Shown one piece after another: positions 34,403 to 43,227 of a DNA stretch of 64,000 nt. Source of the stretch: Microbacterium rhizosphaerae (GTDB taxonomy: Bacteria; Actinomycetota; Actinomycetes; Actinomycetales; Microbacteriaceae). The notes beneath the pieces were generated by a model. That model had not been told where the DNA came from. It did no database searches and saw only the letters and a program-made list of their open reading frames with translations. Location of the stretch: contig NZ_CP139368.1 of NCBI RefSeq assembly GCF_034120055.1, positions 992,001-1,056,000 of the forward strand, in the 5' to 3' direction. A program made the position numbers and the translations under genes. Numbering within the stretch: position 1 is the first letter of the stretch; the number at the start of each line of letters is the position of its first letter.

Positions 34403-35731
34403 TTGTTCAGCGCCATCGCGCGGGTCTTCCGCACTCCCGACCTGCGTCGGAAGATCCTCTTCACACTGGGCATCATCGCCATCTACCGCCTGGGTGCCCA
34501 CGTGCCGACGCCGTTCGTCGACTTCGGCAACGTCCAGCAGTGTCTCGCGGCGAGCGGCGGCGCGTCGGGCCTGCTCTCGCTCGTCAACCTGTTCTCGGGG
34601 GGCGCACTGCTGCACCTCTCGATCTTCGCGCTGGGCGTCATGCCGTACATCACGGCCACGATCATCATCCAGCTGCTGCGCGTGGTCATCCCGCACTTCG
34701 AGACCCTCTACAAAGAGGGCCAGGCCGGACAGGCCCGCCTCACGCAGTACACCCGCTACCTGACGATCGCGCTCGCGCTCCTGCAGTCGACGACGCTCGT
34801 CACCGTCGCCCGCGCGGGCGGCAGCCAGCTGTTCGGCATCCAGGGTGTCGCGGCCTGCGACCAGCTCCTCACCAACGACGCGTGGTGGGCGATGATGCTC
34901 ATGATCCTCACGATGACTGCCGGCACCGGCCTCATCATGTGGTTCGCCGAGCTCGTCACCGAGCGTGGCGTCGGCAACGGCATGTCGATCCTCATCTTCA
35001 CGTCGATCGCGGCGTCGTTCCCCGCTGCCCTGTGGGCGATCAAGGTTGCGAAGGGCTGGGAGGTCTTCTTCCTGGTGATCGCGATCGGAATCGTCATCAT
35101 CGGTCTCATCGTGTTCGTCGAGCAGTCCCAGCGACGCATCCCCGTGCAGTATGCGAAGCGGATGGTGGGGCGCCGGACGTACGGCGGCACCAACACGTAC
35201 ATCCCGATCAAGGTCAACATGGCGGGTGTCGTCCCGGTCATCTTCGCCTCGTCGGTGCTCTACATCCCCGCCCTCATCGCGCAGTTCAACCAGCCCAAGG
35301 CAGGCCAGACTCCGCAGGCGTGGGTCGTGTGGGTCACGCAGTATCTGACCAAGGGCGACCACCCGCTGTACTGGCTCCTCTACTTCCTCCTGATCGTCGG
35401 CTTCACGTACTTCTACGTGGCCATCACGTTCAACCCGGTCGAGGTCGCGGACAACATGAAGAAGTACGGCGGCTTCATCCCCGGCATCCGTGCCGGCCGG
35501 CCGACCGCCGAGTACCTCGACTACGTCCTGACGCGCATCACGCTGCCGGGCTCGGTCTACCTCGGTCTCGTGGCGCTGATCCCGCTGATCGCCCTGTCCA
35601 CGGTGAGCGCGAACCAGAACTTCCCGTTCGGCGGCACGTCGATCCTCATCATGGTGGGCGTCGGCCTCGAGACGGTGAAGCAGATCGACTCGCAGCTGCA
35701 GCAGCGCCACTACGAAGGGCTCCTCCGATGA
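34403..35731 (+). CDS. secY: Protein translocase subunit SecY
   Basis: 442 residues. TTG at 34403 is chosen as start because GGAGGA lies 6 bases upstream and the protein then begins (M)FSAIARVFRTPDLRRKI, as SecY homologues do; the upstream GTG at 34364 lacks a ribosome-binding site. SecY forms the membrane channel of the Sec pathway. About ten hydrophobic segments are present, with the conserved YRLGAHVPTPF, GVMPYITATIIIQLL and C-terminal DSQLQQRHYEGLLR. Overlaps adk by ATGA. Confidence 0.98.
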   Translation: MFSAIARVFRTPDLRRKILFTLGIIAIYRLGAHVPTPFVDFGNVQQCLAASGGASGLLSLVNLFSGGALLHLSIFALGVMPYITATIIIQLLRVVIPHFETLYKEGQAGQARLTQYTRYLTIALALLQSTTLVTVARAGGSQLFGIQGVAACDQLLTNDAWWAMMLMILTMTAGTGLIMWFAELVTERGVGNGMSILIFTSIAASFPAALWAIKVAKGWEVFFLVIAIGIVIIGLIVFVEQSQRRIPVQYAKRMVGRRTYGGTNTYIPIKVNMAGVVPVIFASSVLYIPALIAQFNQPKAGQTPQAWVVWVTQYLTKGDHPLYWLLYFLLIVGFTYFYVAITFNPVEVADNMKKYGGFIPGIRAGRPTAEYLDYVLTRITLPGSVYLGLVALIPLIALSTVSANQNFPFGGTSILIMVGVGLETVKQIDSQLQQRHYEGLLR

Positions 35732-36339
35732 CGCGGACCGGCATTCCGGCGAGGCTCCTGATCGTGGGGCCCCAGGGTTCGGGCAAGGGCACGCAGGGTG
35801 CACGGATCGCCGAGATCTTCGGCATCCCGACGGTGTCGACCGGAGATGTGTTCCGCGCGAACATCGCACAGGGCACGGAGCTCGGGCGACGGGTGCAGGC
35901 GATCATCGAGGCGGGGAATCTCGTTCCCGATGCGCTGACCGGCGAGGTCGTACGCGACCGTCTCGCTCAGCCGGACGCCGCTGCGGGGTTCCTCCTCGAC
36001 GGCTACCCCCGCAACCTCAGCCAGGTCGCCGACCTCGACGCCTTCCTGGACGACCGCGACGAGCAGCTGACGGCCGTCATCGAGCTGAGCGTTCCCCGCG
36101 AGGAGAGCATCTCGCGGCTCGAGCTGCGGGCGGCCGAGCAGGGTCGCACGGACGACACGGCCGAGGTCATCGCCAATCGCCTGGCGATCTATGAGCGCGA
36201 GACGGCGCCGATCCTCGACGTCTACCGCGAGCGCGGGATCGTGGAGGAGATCGACGGTGTGGGCACGCTCGACGAGATCACCGACCGTATCGTCGACTCT
36301 CTCGAGGCACGCGGACTGGTGCGCCGGGCTGCGGCCTGA
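35728..36339 (+). CDS. adk: Adenylate kinase
   Basis: 203 residues from ATG 35728. Converts ATP + AMP to 2 ADP. P-loop GPQGSGKGTQ (about 14-23), AMP-binding STGDVFR and GFLLDGYPR are visible. The LID is short (AAEQGRTDDTAEV) and lacks the Cys4 zinc site, as in other actinobacterial short-type enzymes. The secY-adk-map order is classical. map follows after 21 bases. Confidence 0.98.
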   Translation: MTRTGIPARLLIVGPQGSGKGTQGARIAEIFGIPTVSTGDVFRANIAQGTELGRRVQAIIEAGNLVPDALTGEVVRDRLAQPDAAAGFLLDGYPRNLSQVADLDAFLDDRDEQLTAVIELSVPREESISRLELRAAEQGRTDDTAEVIANRLAIYERETAPILDVYRERGIVEEIDGVGTLDEITDRIVDSLEARGLVRRAAA

Positions 36340-36360
36340 CGTGCGTCCGCACCGAGTGAC

Positions 36361-37200
36361 ATGCTGATGGGGTTGCGGCGGTCGATCTACAAGTCGCCCG
36401 CGCAGCTGCGGGCGATGGTCGAGCCCGGGCGGATCACGGCCGCCTCTCTCGACGCCGTGCGCCGGCTCGTCCGGCCCGGCGTCACGACGCTGGAACTGGA
36501 TGCGGCGGCCAACGCCGTCATCACGGGCCGCGGTGCGGTGTCGAACTTCCAGATGGTACGCGGCTACCGCCACACGGTGTGCACCTCGGTCAACGAGCAG
36601 GTCGTCCACGGCATCCCGGGCGACCGCGTCCTGGAGCCCGGCGATATCGTCTCCATCGACTCCGGTGCCGAGTTCAAGGGGTGGAACGGCGACTCGGCGA
36701 TCACGATCGTCGTCCCCGATCCGTCCCGGCCGGAACTCGTCGCCGCCCGCGAGGAGCTCTCGCGCGTCACCGAGCGGTCGCTGTGGGTGGGCGTCGCCGC
36801 CCTCGCGAAGGCGAAGCACCTCGGTGAGGTGGGTGCGGCCATCCAGGACGCGATCGAGGATGCGGGGCACGGCTACGGCATCCTCCGCGATTACGTCGGG
36901 CACGGCATCGGCCGCAAAATGCACGAGTCGCCGTCGATCTTCAACTACCGCGTCGCAGATCCGGGTCCCGAGGTGCGCCCGGGCCTGGCGGTCGCCATCG
37001 AGCCGATGGTCGTCGCGGGAAGCGAGGCGACCTTCGTCGAGGACGACGACTGGACGGTCTCGACGATCGACGGCTCGGACGGCTCTCATTGGGAGCACTC
37101 GGTGGCGGTCCACGACGGCGGCATCTGGGTCCTGACGGCTCCCGACGGCGGGGCCGCCGGTCTTGCGCCCTACGGAGTGGTCCCGCAGCCGATCGACTGA
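36361..37200 (+). CDS. map: Type I methionine aminopeptidase
   Basis: 279 residues from ATG 36361 (ATG 36367 is equally possible; no strong ribosome-binding site for either). Removes N-terminal Met from new proteins using two metal ions. All ligands are visible: His in VVHGIPG, Asp in SIDSGAEF and NGDSAI, His in YVGHGIGR, Glu in AIEPMV and Glu in WEHSVAV. No N-terminal zinc finger, so it resembles the short MetAP-Ia form. Confidence 0.97.
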   Translation: MLMGLRRSIYKSPAQLRAMVEPGRITAASLDAVRRLVRPGVTTLELDAAANAVITGRGAVSNFQMVRGYRHTVCTSVNEQVVHGIPGDRVLEPGDIVSIDSGAEFKGWNGDSAITIVVPDPSRPELVAAREELSRVTERSLWVGVAALAKAKHLGEVGAAIQDAIEDAGHGYGILRDYVGHGIGRKMHESPSIFNYRVADPGPEVRPGLAVAIEPMVVAGSEATFVEDDDWTVSTIDGSDGSHWEHSVAVHDGGIWVLTAPDGGAAGLAPYGVVPQPID

Positions 37201-37315
37201 GATCTCGTCGGCGGCGCCGACAACACTTTGGCGACCGACAGGTCGCTCACGGGATCGGCATAGAGATCTCGTGGAAAATGGGGCTGCACCCCGCTCGAAC
37301 ACGGAGAAGACGTAC

Positions 37316-37987
37316 ATGGCAACCACAGCCCGCAAGACGAACTGGTTCGCGATCTGGGTCAGCATCGCCGTCGTGGCGGTCCTGGCCGTCGTGACGGTCC
37401 TCGTCGTCGTGATGAACACCCAGGCGTCCTCTCCGGGTGACAAGCCGCAGTCCTCGCACATCACCTCCTCGGGCGCGATCGTGTTCGGCGATTCCAAGAC
37501 GAACACGGTCACCACTTATATCGACTTCCTCTGCCCGATCTGCAACGAGTTCGAGCAGAGCGAGGGAGCCACGATCAAGACCGCGGTGGATGCAGGCAAG
37601 ACCACCCTCGAGGTGGTGCCCGTGGCGATTCTCGACACTCGCAGCAACCCCGCCGGCTACTCGAGCCGCGCCGGATCAGCCATGTACTCCGTCGTGATCC
37701 ACGACTACGCGAACGCGTACGCCTTCATGCAGGCGATGTACGCCAACCAGCCCCAGGAGGGCTCGGCCGGTCTGACCGACCAGCAGATCATCGATGTCGC
37801 GAAGAACGCCGGCGTGAACATGACGCCGGCGCTCGAGAGCGAGATCACGTCCAACAAGTACCAGAAGTACGTGCAGGCGCAGCAGCTGCCGCAGGGCGCG
37901 ACCGGCACGCCGACGCTCGTCGTCAACGGGACGCAGATCCCGGTGACGATGAACCCGGCGACGGACATCACGCCGCACCTCAAGTAG
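37316..37987 (+). CDS. DsbA-like thioredoxin-fold membrane protein
   Basis: 223 residues from ATG 37316. One N-terminal membrane helix (about 10-33) anchors an extracytoplasmic domain. The active-site motif CPIC is at 73-76 in TYIDFLCPICNEFEQ, and the cis-Pro loop is GTPTLVVNG near the C-terminus, so this is the Thioredoxin_4/DsbA type often found in actinobacteria. It probably makes or shuffles disulfides in exported proteins; several in this window have paired Cys. It is followed by a very strong hairpin. Confidence 0.9.
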   Translation: MATTARKTNWFAIWVSIAVVAVLAVVTVLVVVMNTQASSPGDKPQSSHITSSGAIVFGDSKTNTVTTYIDFLCPICNEFEQSEGATIKTAVDAGKTTLEVVPVAILDTRSNPAGYSSRAGSAMYSVVIHDYANAYAFMQAMYANQPQEGSAGLTDQQIIDVAKNAGVNMTPALESEITSNKYQKYVQAQQLPQGATGTPTLVVNGTQIPVTMNPATDITPHLK

Positions 37988-37995
37988 TCGACGTC

Positions 37996-38043
37996 GCGAT
38001 ACGGGATGCTGCGGCACCGAGTTGCCGCAGCATCCCGTATCGC
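37996..38043 (+). terminator. Very strong terminator after the DsbA-like gene
   Basis: Perfect 21-bp inverted repeat: GCGATACGGGATGCTGCGGCA at 37996-38016 (21 bases) and its complement at 38023-38043, 6-base loop. The right arm overlaps the promoter of infA. Confidence 0.85.
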
Positions 38044-38050
38044 ATACACT
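38022..38050 (+). promoter_or_regulatory. Promoter of infA and the alpha-operon genes
   Basis: TTGCCG (38022-38027), 17-base spacer, TACACT (38045-38050). The -35 and most of the spacer lie inside the right arm of the preceding terminator hairpin. About 96 bases to infA. Confidence 0.75.
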
Positions 38051-38146
38051 TGATCCTTGGTGCCTTGCGCCTGCTTCGGCGTGTCTTGGTACCGACTCCA
38101 TCCATCCACCGCAGACCGACCGGTCTGCTGAAGTGTTAGCGAGCGT

Positions 38147-38368
38147 ATGGCGAAGAAAGACGGTGTCATCGAGATCGAGGGCACGGTGTCGGAGGCTCTG
38201 CCCAACGCGATGTTCCGCGTCGAGCTGACCAACGGGCACAAGGTGCTCGCCACGATCTCCGGCAAGATGCGGCAGAACTACATCCGCATCATTCCGGAGG
38301 ACCGCGTGGTCGTGGAGCTGAGCCCCTACGACCTCACCCGCGGCCGCATCGTCTACCGCTACCGCTAG
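38147..38368 (+). CDS. infA: Translation initiation factor IF-1
   Basis: 73 residues from ATG 38147 ([20 protein letters not shown]). OB-fold factor that binds the 30S A-site during initiation. [26 protein letters not shown] and the C-terminal [12 protein letters not shown] are canonical. Followed by rpmJ, after a gap holding a REP-like element. Confidence 0.99.
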   Translation: MAKKDGVIEIEGTVSEALPNAMFRVELTNGHKVLATISGKMRQNYIRIIPEDRVVVELSPYDLTRGRIVYRYR

Positions 38369-38394
38369 ACCGGTCGGAAAGTAACGCCCCGGGT

Positions 38395-38416
38395 ACCCCC
38401 GAGCTTGTCGAGGGGT
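38395..38416. repeat. REP-like element between infA and rpmJ
   Basis: ACCCC (38395-38399) and GGGGT (38412-38416) flank CGAGCTTGTCGA, the reverse complement of the TCGACAAGCTCG core at 47158-47169. Confidence 0.6.
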
Positions 38417-38454
38417 GTGCCCGCCCGGCGAAGACAGCGAACAGGAACAGACAA

Positions 38455-38571
38455 ATGAAGGTCAACCCGAGCGTCAAGCCCATCTGCGATCACTGCAAGG
38501 TGATCCGCCGCCACGGCCGCGTGATGGTCATCTGCAAGAGCAACCCGCGCCACAAGCAGCGCCAGGGCTGA
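38455..38571 (+). CDS. rpmJ: 50S ribosomal protein L36 (zinc-binding form)
   Basis: 38 residues from ATG 38455 with AGGAAC upstream, TGA at 38569-38571. [19 protein letters not shown] is standard. Cys11, Cys14, Cys27 and His33 make up the zinc ribbon, so this is the Cys+ form. Many actinobacteria also keep a zinc-free paralogue elsewhere; none is in this window. Position infA-rpmJ-rpsM is classical. Confidence 0.98.
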   Translation: MKVNPSVKPICDHCKVIRRHGRVMVICKSNPRHKQRQG

Positions 38572-38583
38572 GCATCTGCTCGA

Positions 38584-38691
38584 CGGATGCCGCGGCCCGC
38601 GGCATCCGGCTCCACAACTGAACAAACAACAGGCAGGATCAGAACCCGCAAGGGGGACACCCCGGGTCGGAGGCCCGGGCACCGATCCTGC
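38584..38691 (+). promoter_or_regulatory. Structured leader between rpmJ and rpsM
   Basis: The 152-base gap contains a hairpin CGGATGCCGC/GCGGCATCCG (38584-38608, 5-base loop). It also has a longer element closed by GCAGGATC (38633-38640) and GATCCTGC (38684-38691) with an inner CCCGGG/CCCGGG stem (38661-38666, 38674-38679). No ORF. It may be a cis-regulatory RNA for rpsM-rpsK; not a family I can name. Confidence 0.5.
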
Positions 38692-38723
38692 TCCACACCT
38701 CCCGACACTCCTAGGAGAGCCGC

Positions 38724-39104
38724 ATGGCACGTCTCGCCGGCGTCGACATCCCGCGCGACAAGCGCGTGGTCATCGCCCTGACCTACATCTACGGCATCGG
38801 CCGTACCCGCTCGAACGAGATCCTCACCGCGACGGAGATCGACGAGAACATCCGCGTGAAGGACCTCAGCGACGACCAGCTCATCGCGCTGCGCGACTAC
38901 ATCGAGGGCAACTACAAGGTTGAGGGTGACCTCCGCCGCGAGGTGGCCGCCGACATCCGCCGCAAGGTCGAGATCGGCTCCTACGAGGGCCTTCGCCACC
39001 GCCGCGGTCTGCCCGTGCGCGGCCAGCGCACCAAGACGAACGCTCGCACCCGCAAGGGCCCGAAGCGCACCGTCGCCGGCAAGAAGAAGGCCGGCCGCAA
39101 GTAA
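38724..39104 (+). CDS. rpsM: 30S ribosomal protein S13
   Basis: 126 residues from ATG 38724, preceded by TAGGAGAG. S13 contacts S19 and the P-site tRNA in the 30S head. [35 protein letters not shown] and the C-terminal [20 protein letters not shown] are canonical. 34 bases to rpsK. Confidence 0.99.
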   Translation: MARLAGVDIPRDKRVVIALTYIYGIGRTRSNEILTATEIDENIRVKDLSDDQLIALRDYIEGNYKVEGDLRREVAADIRRKVEIGSYEGLRHRRGLPVRGQRTKTNARTRKGPKRTVAGKKKAGRK

Positions 39105-39138
39105 GCGCGCCCTGAAGGTTTAGGAGAGAAGAAGACTC

Positions 39139-39537
39139 ATGGCACAGGCCAAGACCGCTGCGCGCAAGCCGCGCCGCAAGGAGAAGAAGAACATCGCGCT
39201 GGGCCAGGCCCACATCAAGTCGACGTTCAACAACACGATCGTCTCGATCACCGACCCGTCGGGCGCCGTCATCAGCTGGGCGTCGTCGGGTGGCGTGGGC
39301 TTCAAGGGCTCGCGCAAGTCGACCCCGTACGCCGCCGGCATGGCCGCCGAGTCGGCCGCCCGTCAGGCCGCCGAGCACGGCGTCAAGAAGGTGGACGTCT
39401 TCGTGAAGGGTCCGGGATCGGGTCGCGAGACCGCGATCCGCTCGCTGCAGGCCGCCGGCCTCGAGGTGGGGTCGATCCAGGACGTCACGCCGCAGGCGCA
39501 CAACGGCTGCCGCCCCCCGAAGCGTCGCCGCGTCTGA
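39139..39537 (+). CDS. rpsK: 30S ribosomal protein S11
   Basis: 132 residues from ATG 39139 (TAGGAGAGAAG upstream). S11 is part of the 30S platform. [34 protein letters not shown] and the C-terminal [12 protein letters not shown] are typical. rpsD, which follows rpsK in many bacteria, is not here; rpoA comes next after 164 bases. Confidence 0.99.
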   Translation: MAQAKTAARKPRRKEKKNIALGQAHIKSTFNNTIVSITDPSGAVISWASSGGVGFKGSRKSTPYAAGMAAESAARQAAEHGVKKVDVFVKGPGSGRETAIRSLQAAGLEVGSIQDVTPQAHNGCRPPKRRRV

Positions 39538-39591
39538 TCTCGCTGTGCCGGGATGCGCCGTAGGGTGCGTCCCGGCTCACGCGTGTCTTAT

Positions 39592-39631
39592 GGATGCCGG
39601 TCGCTGAGCTTGGCGAAGCGTCGAGGCATCC
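39592..39631. repeat. REP-like element upstream of rpoA
   Basis: GGATGCC (39592-39598) and GGCATCC (39625-39631) enclose GGTCGCTGAGCTTGGCGAAGCG. The core is the GGTCGCTGAGCTTGTCGAAGCG-type repeat that I know from actinobacterial intergenic regions, with one change (T to G). Lies in the 5' untranslated region of rpoA. Confidence 0.65.
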
Positions 39632-39701
39632 CGATCACAACTCCACACCTCATCCAACTAGCGAGTGTCATATAGCGGGCACTCAGCCGAAAGGAACCAT
39701 A

Positions 39702-40691
39702 GTGCTCATCGCACAGCGTCCCACCCTGACCGAGGAGAAGATCGGGGAGTTCCGCAGCCGGTTCGTCATCGAGCCCCTGGAGCCCGGCTTCGGTTACACG
39801 ATCGGAAACGCGCTGCGCCGCAGCCTCCTGTCGTCGATCCCCGGTGCGGCCGTCACCAGCATCCGCATCGACGGCGTGCTGCACGAGTTCAGCACCATTC
39901 CGGGTGTCAAGGAGGATGTCACCGAGATCATCCTCAACATCAAGCAGCTGGTCGTCTCGAGCGAGCGCGACGAGCCCATCACCGCGTACTTGCGCAAGAC
40001 CGGCGCGGGCGAGGTCACGGCCGCCGACATCTCCGCTCCGGCGGGCGTCGAGGTGCGCAACCCCGAGCTGGTCATCGCGACGCTGAACGACTCGGCGCGC
40101 TTCGAGCTCGAGCTCACCATCGAGCGAGGCCGCGGCTACGTCTCGGCCACGCAGAACCGCAACGAGTACGCCGAGGCCGGCCAGATTCCGATCGACTCGA
40201 TCTACTCCCCGGTGCTCAAGGTCAGCTACCGCGTCGACGCGACGCGTGCCGGTGAGCGTACCGACTTCGACAAGCTCGTGCTGGACGTCGAGACGAAGCC
40301 CTCGATCGCCCCGCGCGACGCCGTCGCGTCGGCCGGCCGCACCCTGACCGAGCTGTTCGGCCTGGCGCGCGAGCTCAACGTCGAGGCCGAGGGCATCGAG
40401 ATCGGTCCCGCGCCGGTCGAGACCGTGCTCTCCAACGAGCTCTCGATGCCGATCGAGGACCTCGACCTGTCGGTTCGCTCGTACAACTGCCTCAAGCGCG
40501 AGGGCATCAACACGGTCAGCGAGCTCGTCGCCCTGTCGGAGACGCAGCTCATGAACATCCGCAACTTCGGACAGAAGTCGGTCGACGAGGTGCGCGACAA
40601 GCTCGTCTCGCTCGGCCTGTCGCTGAAGGACTCGGTTCCCGGGTTCGACGGCGCGCACTTCTACGGCGGATACGACGACGAGACCGTCTGA
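39702..40691 (+). CDS. rpoA: RNA polymerase subunit alpha
   Basis: 329 residues from GTG 39702 (GAAAGGAACC upstream; the open frame further 5' is leader). The N-terminal dimerisation domain ([20 protein letters not shown]) and the C-terminal DNA- and activator-binding domain ([22 protein letters not shown] ... [13 protein letters not shown]) are both complete, joined by a flexible acidic linker. 74 bases to rplQ. Confidence 0.99.
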   Translation: MLIAQRPTLTEEKIGEFRSRFVIEPLEPGFGYTIGNALRRSLLSSIPGAAVTSIRIDGVLHEFSTIPGVKEDVTEIILNIKQLVVSSERDEPITAYLRKTGAGEVTAADISAPAGVEVRNPELVIATLNDSARFELELTIERGRGYVSATQNRNEYAEAGQIPIDSIYSPVLKVSYRVDATRAGERTDFDKLVLDVETKPSIAPRDAVASAGRTLTELFGLARELNVEAEGIEIGPAPVETVLSNELSMPIEDLDLSVRSYNCLKREGINTVSELVALSETQLMNIRNFGQKSVDEVRDKLVSLGLSLKDSVPGFDGAHFYGGYDDETV

Positions 40692-40765
40692 GCAGCGTCC
40701 ACACATCGCGACCGCCGGTTCATGACAGCGGCGCGTACCGACTCTCACCCCTGGAGTAACTGAGA

Positions 40766-41308
40766 ATGCCCAAGCCCACCAAGGGACCCCGCCTCGGAGG
40801 CGGCCCCGCACACGAGCGTCTCCTGCTGGCGAACCTGGCCTCGGCCCTGTTCATCCACAAGAGCATCACCACCACCGAGACCAAGGCGAAGCGCCTGCGT
40901 CCGCTCGCGGAGCGTCTCGTGACGTTCGGCAAGCGCGGCGACCTGCACGCCCGCCGTCGCGTGCTGTCGGTCCTCGGCAACAAGGAGGCCGTGCACGTCC
41001 TCTTCGCCGAGATCGCGCCGCTCGTCGAGCACCGTGAGGGTGGCTACACCCGCATCACGAAGATCGGCAACCGCAAGGGCGACAACGCCCCCATGGCCGT
41101 GATCGAGCTCGTCCTGGAGCCCGTCTCGCCGAAGCCGAAGGCCAAGAAGACCGCGCCGGCCGCTGAGAAGCCGGCCGTTCCGGTAGAGGAGGCGCCGGTC
41201 GAGGAGGCCCCCGAGAGCGTCGAGGACGCGCCCGTCGAGGAGGTTCCGGTCGAGGCCGAGGCTGCTGCCGAGGAGGGCCAGGAGGCCGCCGAGGAGAAGG
41301 CCGAGTAA
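40766..41308 (+). CDS. rplQ: 50S ribosomal protein L17 with acidic C-terminal extension
   Basis: 180 residues from ATG 40766, against about 120-130 for typical L17. The core [20 protein letters not shown] to [16 protein letters not shown] is normal. After a Lys-rich hinge ([11 protein letters not shown]), about 50 residues are strongly acidic with an [13 protein letters not shown] repeat. The tail is probably disordered. Last gene of the alpha cluster; a terminator follows. Confidence 0.98.
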   Translation: MPKPTKGPRLGGGPAHERLLLANLASALFIHKSITTTETKAKRLRPLAERLVTFGKRGDLHARRRVLSVLGNKEAVHVLFAEIAPLVEHREGGYTRITKIGNRKGDNAPMAVIELVLEPVSPKPKAKKTAPAAEKPAVPVEEAPVEEAPESVEDAPVEEVPVEAEAAAEEGQEAAEEKAE

Positions 41309-41328
41309 GGCCCTTCATCGCACGTCGA

Positions 41329-41360
41329 GAAGGCCCGCACCCCTGGGGGTGCGGGCCTTC
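41329..41360 (+). terminator. Terminator after rplQ
   Basis: Perfect 14-bp inverted repeat GAAGGCCCGCACCC / GGGTGCGGGCCTTC with a CTGG loop, 20 bases after the stop, followed by CGCTTC. Ends the alpha cluster. Confidence 0.85.
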
Positions 41361-41442
41361 CGCTTCGGCATCTGCGCCTGTCGACGGTGAGTGCCTCGGC
41401 GACGCGCTGGGGGGAGAGCGCCGCGGCCGCACCCGGGTGCTG

Positions 41443-42960
41443 TCACACGGCGGTTGAGCCCGGCGCGAAGACTGCACGGAACGTCTTCAGGAGGATGACG
41501 AAGTCTCCGGCGAGCGACCAGTTCTCGACGTACGAGAGGTCGAGGCGAACCGAGTCCTGCCACGTGAGCGTCGAGCGCCCACCCACTTGCCACGCGCCTG
41601 TGATGCCCGGCTTCACCATGAACCTTCGGTGGACGTGGTCGGCGTACTTCGACACCTCGCTCGGCAGCGGGGGCCGAGGCCCGACGAGTGCCATATCGCC
41701 GATGAACACGTTGAACAGCTGCGGCAGCTCGTCGAGGCTGTAACGGCGCATGAAGCGGCCGAGCGGGGTGACCCTCGGGTCATCGGCGAGCTTGAACAGC
41801 ACTTCATTGCCGGCGTTCTGGCGTGCGATCAGCGCGGGGAGCCGGTCCTCGGCATCCACGACCATGGAGCGGAACTTGAACATCCGGAAGGGTCGACCGT
41901 TGTGGCCGATGCGCACCTGGCTGAACAGTGCGGGACCGTTGCTCGAGAACCGCACGGCGAGCGCGAGAGCGAGGAGGACAGGACTCAGCAAGACGAGCAG
42001 CACGAAGCTGACGATCAGGTCGAACGATCGCTTGGCGATGCGCTGGCCTTGTGTGAACCGCGGCGTCTCGACGTGGATCAACGGAAGACCCGCAACGGGG
42101 CGAGTGTGGAGGCGCGGACCGGCGATGTCCATGATGCTCGGGGCGAGGACGAGGCTCTGACGCCCGGTCTCGAGTCCCCACGACAGGCGCTTCACGCGCT
42201 CGGGGGGCAGATCGTGACCACTCGTCACGATGACCGTGTCGGCGCCGGTGTCCGCCAGCACGCGCTCGACCGACCCGAAGTCTCCCAGCACGCGCACGTC
42301 GCAGTCATCGCCGATGGTCGACCCGGCGGCGCGGTCGTCGACGCAGACGCCGACGACCCGATAGCCGGCCTCGGGGGAGGCGGCGAGCTCCCGCGCGATA
42401 TGGCGGACGGATGCCGTCGATCCGACGAGCAGCGCTTGCGCCGTGTACTCACCGCGAACGCGACGGCGCACGAGCCACCGACGCCATGCCCAGCGAGAAC
42501 CCGCGAGGAGGCCGACGCCGACGGGCAGCGCGATCAGCAGATACCCGCGAGCGACGTCCACGCGGAAGATGAACGCGAGGATCGCGATCGTCCCGAACAG
42601 CCGGAAGCTCGCGGTGACGATCCGCACGTACTCCAGGCTCCCGACGCCGACGACACGCGCCCTCCGCGAATCCGTCAGCGAGAGGCACCACATCCAGGCC
42701 ATGACGAGGATCGTCGAGAACATCCAGTACGGCAGCCCACTGATCAGCGTGGTCGCGCGAGTGACCACCGCGCTGTCGGCGAACCCGAACCAGGCCAGTT
42801 GCGTTCCGAACGTGACCACGATGAGGATCACGAGGTCGGAGGCCCAGAGAAGTCGGCTGAGCCGCTGCTCCCAGGCGGCACGAGGACTTCGGACCGCATC
42901 GGCCTGTGAGCGTGCGGCGGAACTCCTCGTCAGACCGACGATCTGCTCGCTCAGTGCCAT
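41443..42960 (-). CDS. Polyprenyl glycosylphosphotransferase (exopolysaccharide initiation)
   Basis: 505 residues from ATG 42960. It belongs to the WbaP/RfbP/CpsE-like family that transfers a sugar-1-phosphate to undecaprenyl phosphate. About five membrane helices come first, then a Rossmann-like central part (QALLVGSTASVRHIARELA), and the C-terminal catalytic domain starting KRSFDLIVSFVLLVLLSPVL. Key motifs are FSQVRIGHNGRPFRMFKFRS and the C-terminal KPGITGAWQVGGRS. A GT4 glycosyltransferase lies 1.2 kb further on, with truA in between. Substrate sugar cannot be predicted. It is divergent from truA. Confidence 0.93.
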   Translation of the reverse strand: MALSEQIVGLTRSSAARSQADAVRSPRAAWEQRLSRLLWASDLVILIVVTFGTQLAWFGFADSAVVTRATTLISGLPYWMFSTILVMAWMWCLSLTDSRRARVVGVGSLEYVRIVTASFRLFGTIAILAFIFRVDVARGYLLIALPVGVGLLAGSRWAWRRWLVRRRVRGEYTAQALLVGSTASVRHIARELAASPEAGYRVVGVCVDDRAAGSTIGDDCDVRVLGDFGSVERVLADTGADTVIVTSGHDLPPERVKRLSWGLETGRQSLVLAPSIMDIAGPRLHTRPVAGLPLIHVETPRFTQGQRIAKRSFDLIVSFVLLVLLSPVLLALALAVRFSSNGPALFSQVRIGHNGRPFRMFKFRSMVVDAEDRLPALIARQNAGNEVLFKLADDPRVTPLGRFMRRYSLDELPQLFNVFIGDMALVGPRPPLPSEVSKYADHVHRRFMVKPGITGAWQVGGRSTLTWQDSVRLDLSYVENWSLAGDFVILLKTFRAVFAPGSTAV

Positions 42961-43114
42961 GCGCGCACCGACCGCTGAATCGCTCCGGCGCGCAGAACGA
43001 TCAGCCGTTCACAGCGCTGTGCCAGATCGTCGTGAGCAACGACTGTCGTAAAGCCCACAAACGTACCGCCTCCCCAGAAGACCTCCGGGGAGACGGTTGC
43101 GGATCCGACAACGT

Positions 43115-43139
43115 CAGATCACATCCCACATGTGATCTG
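43115..43139. promoter_or_regulatory. Perfect 10-bp palindrome in the sugar transferase-truA gap
   Basis: CAGATCACAT (43115-43124), CCCAC, ATGTGATCTG (43130-43139). Lies in the 267-base divergent intergenic region. A dyad operator is possible, and so is a hairpin. The remainder of the gap shows only a GATAAT at 43214-43219, which may be the truA -10. Confidence 0.5.
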
Positions 43140-43227
43140 CTTGCCGGCTGGACGTACCCCCAGAGTGCGTACCGACCGTGAGTCTACCCGGCCGAGGCCG
43201 GAAAGGACACAGCGATAATCTGATCTC

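Noticed and set aside
40270..40285. Further TCGACAAGCTCG-like strings inside rpoA, rplO and glmM
   Set aside because: They encode ordinary Asp-Lys-Leu codons in conserved protein segments and lack flanking arms, so they are not counted as REP-like elements.
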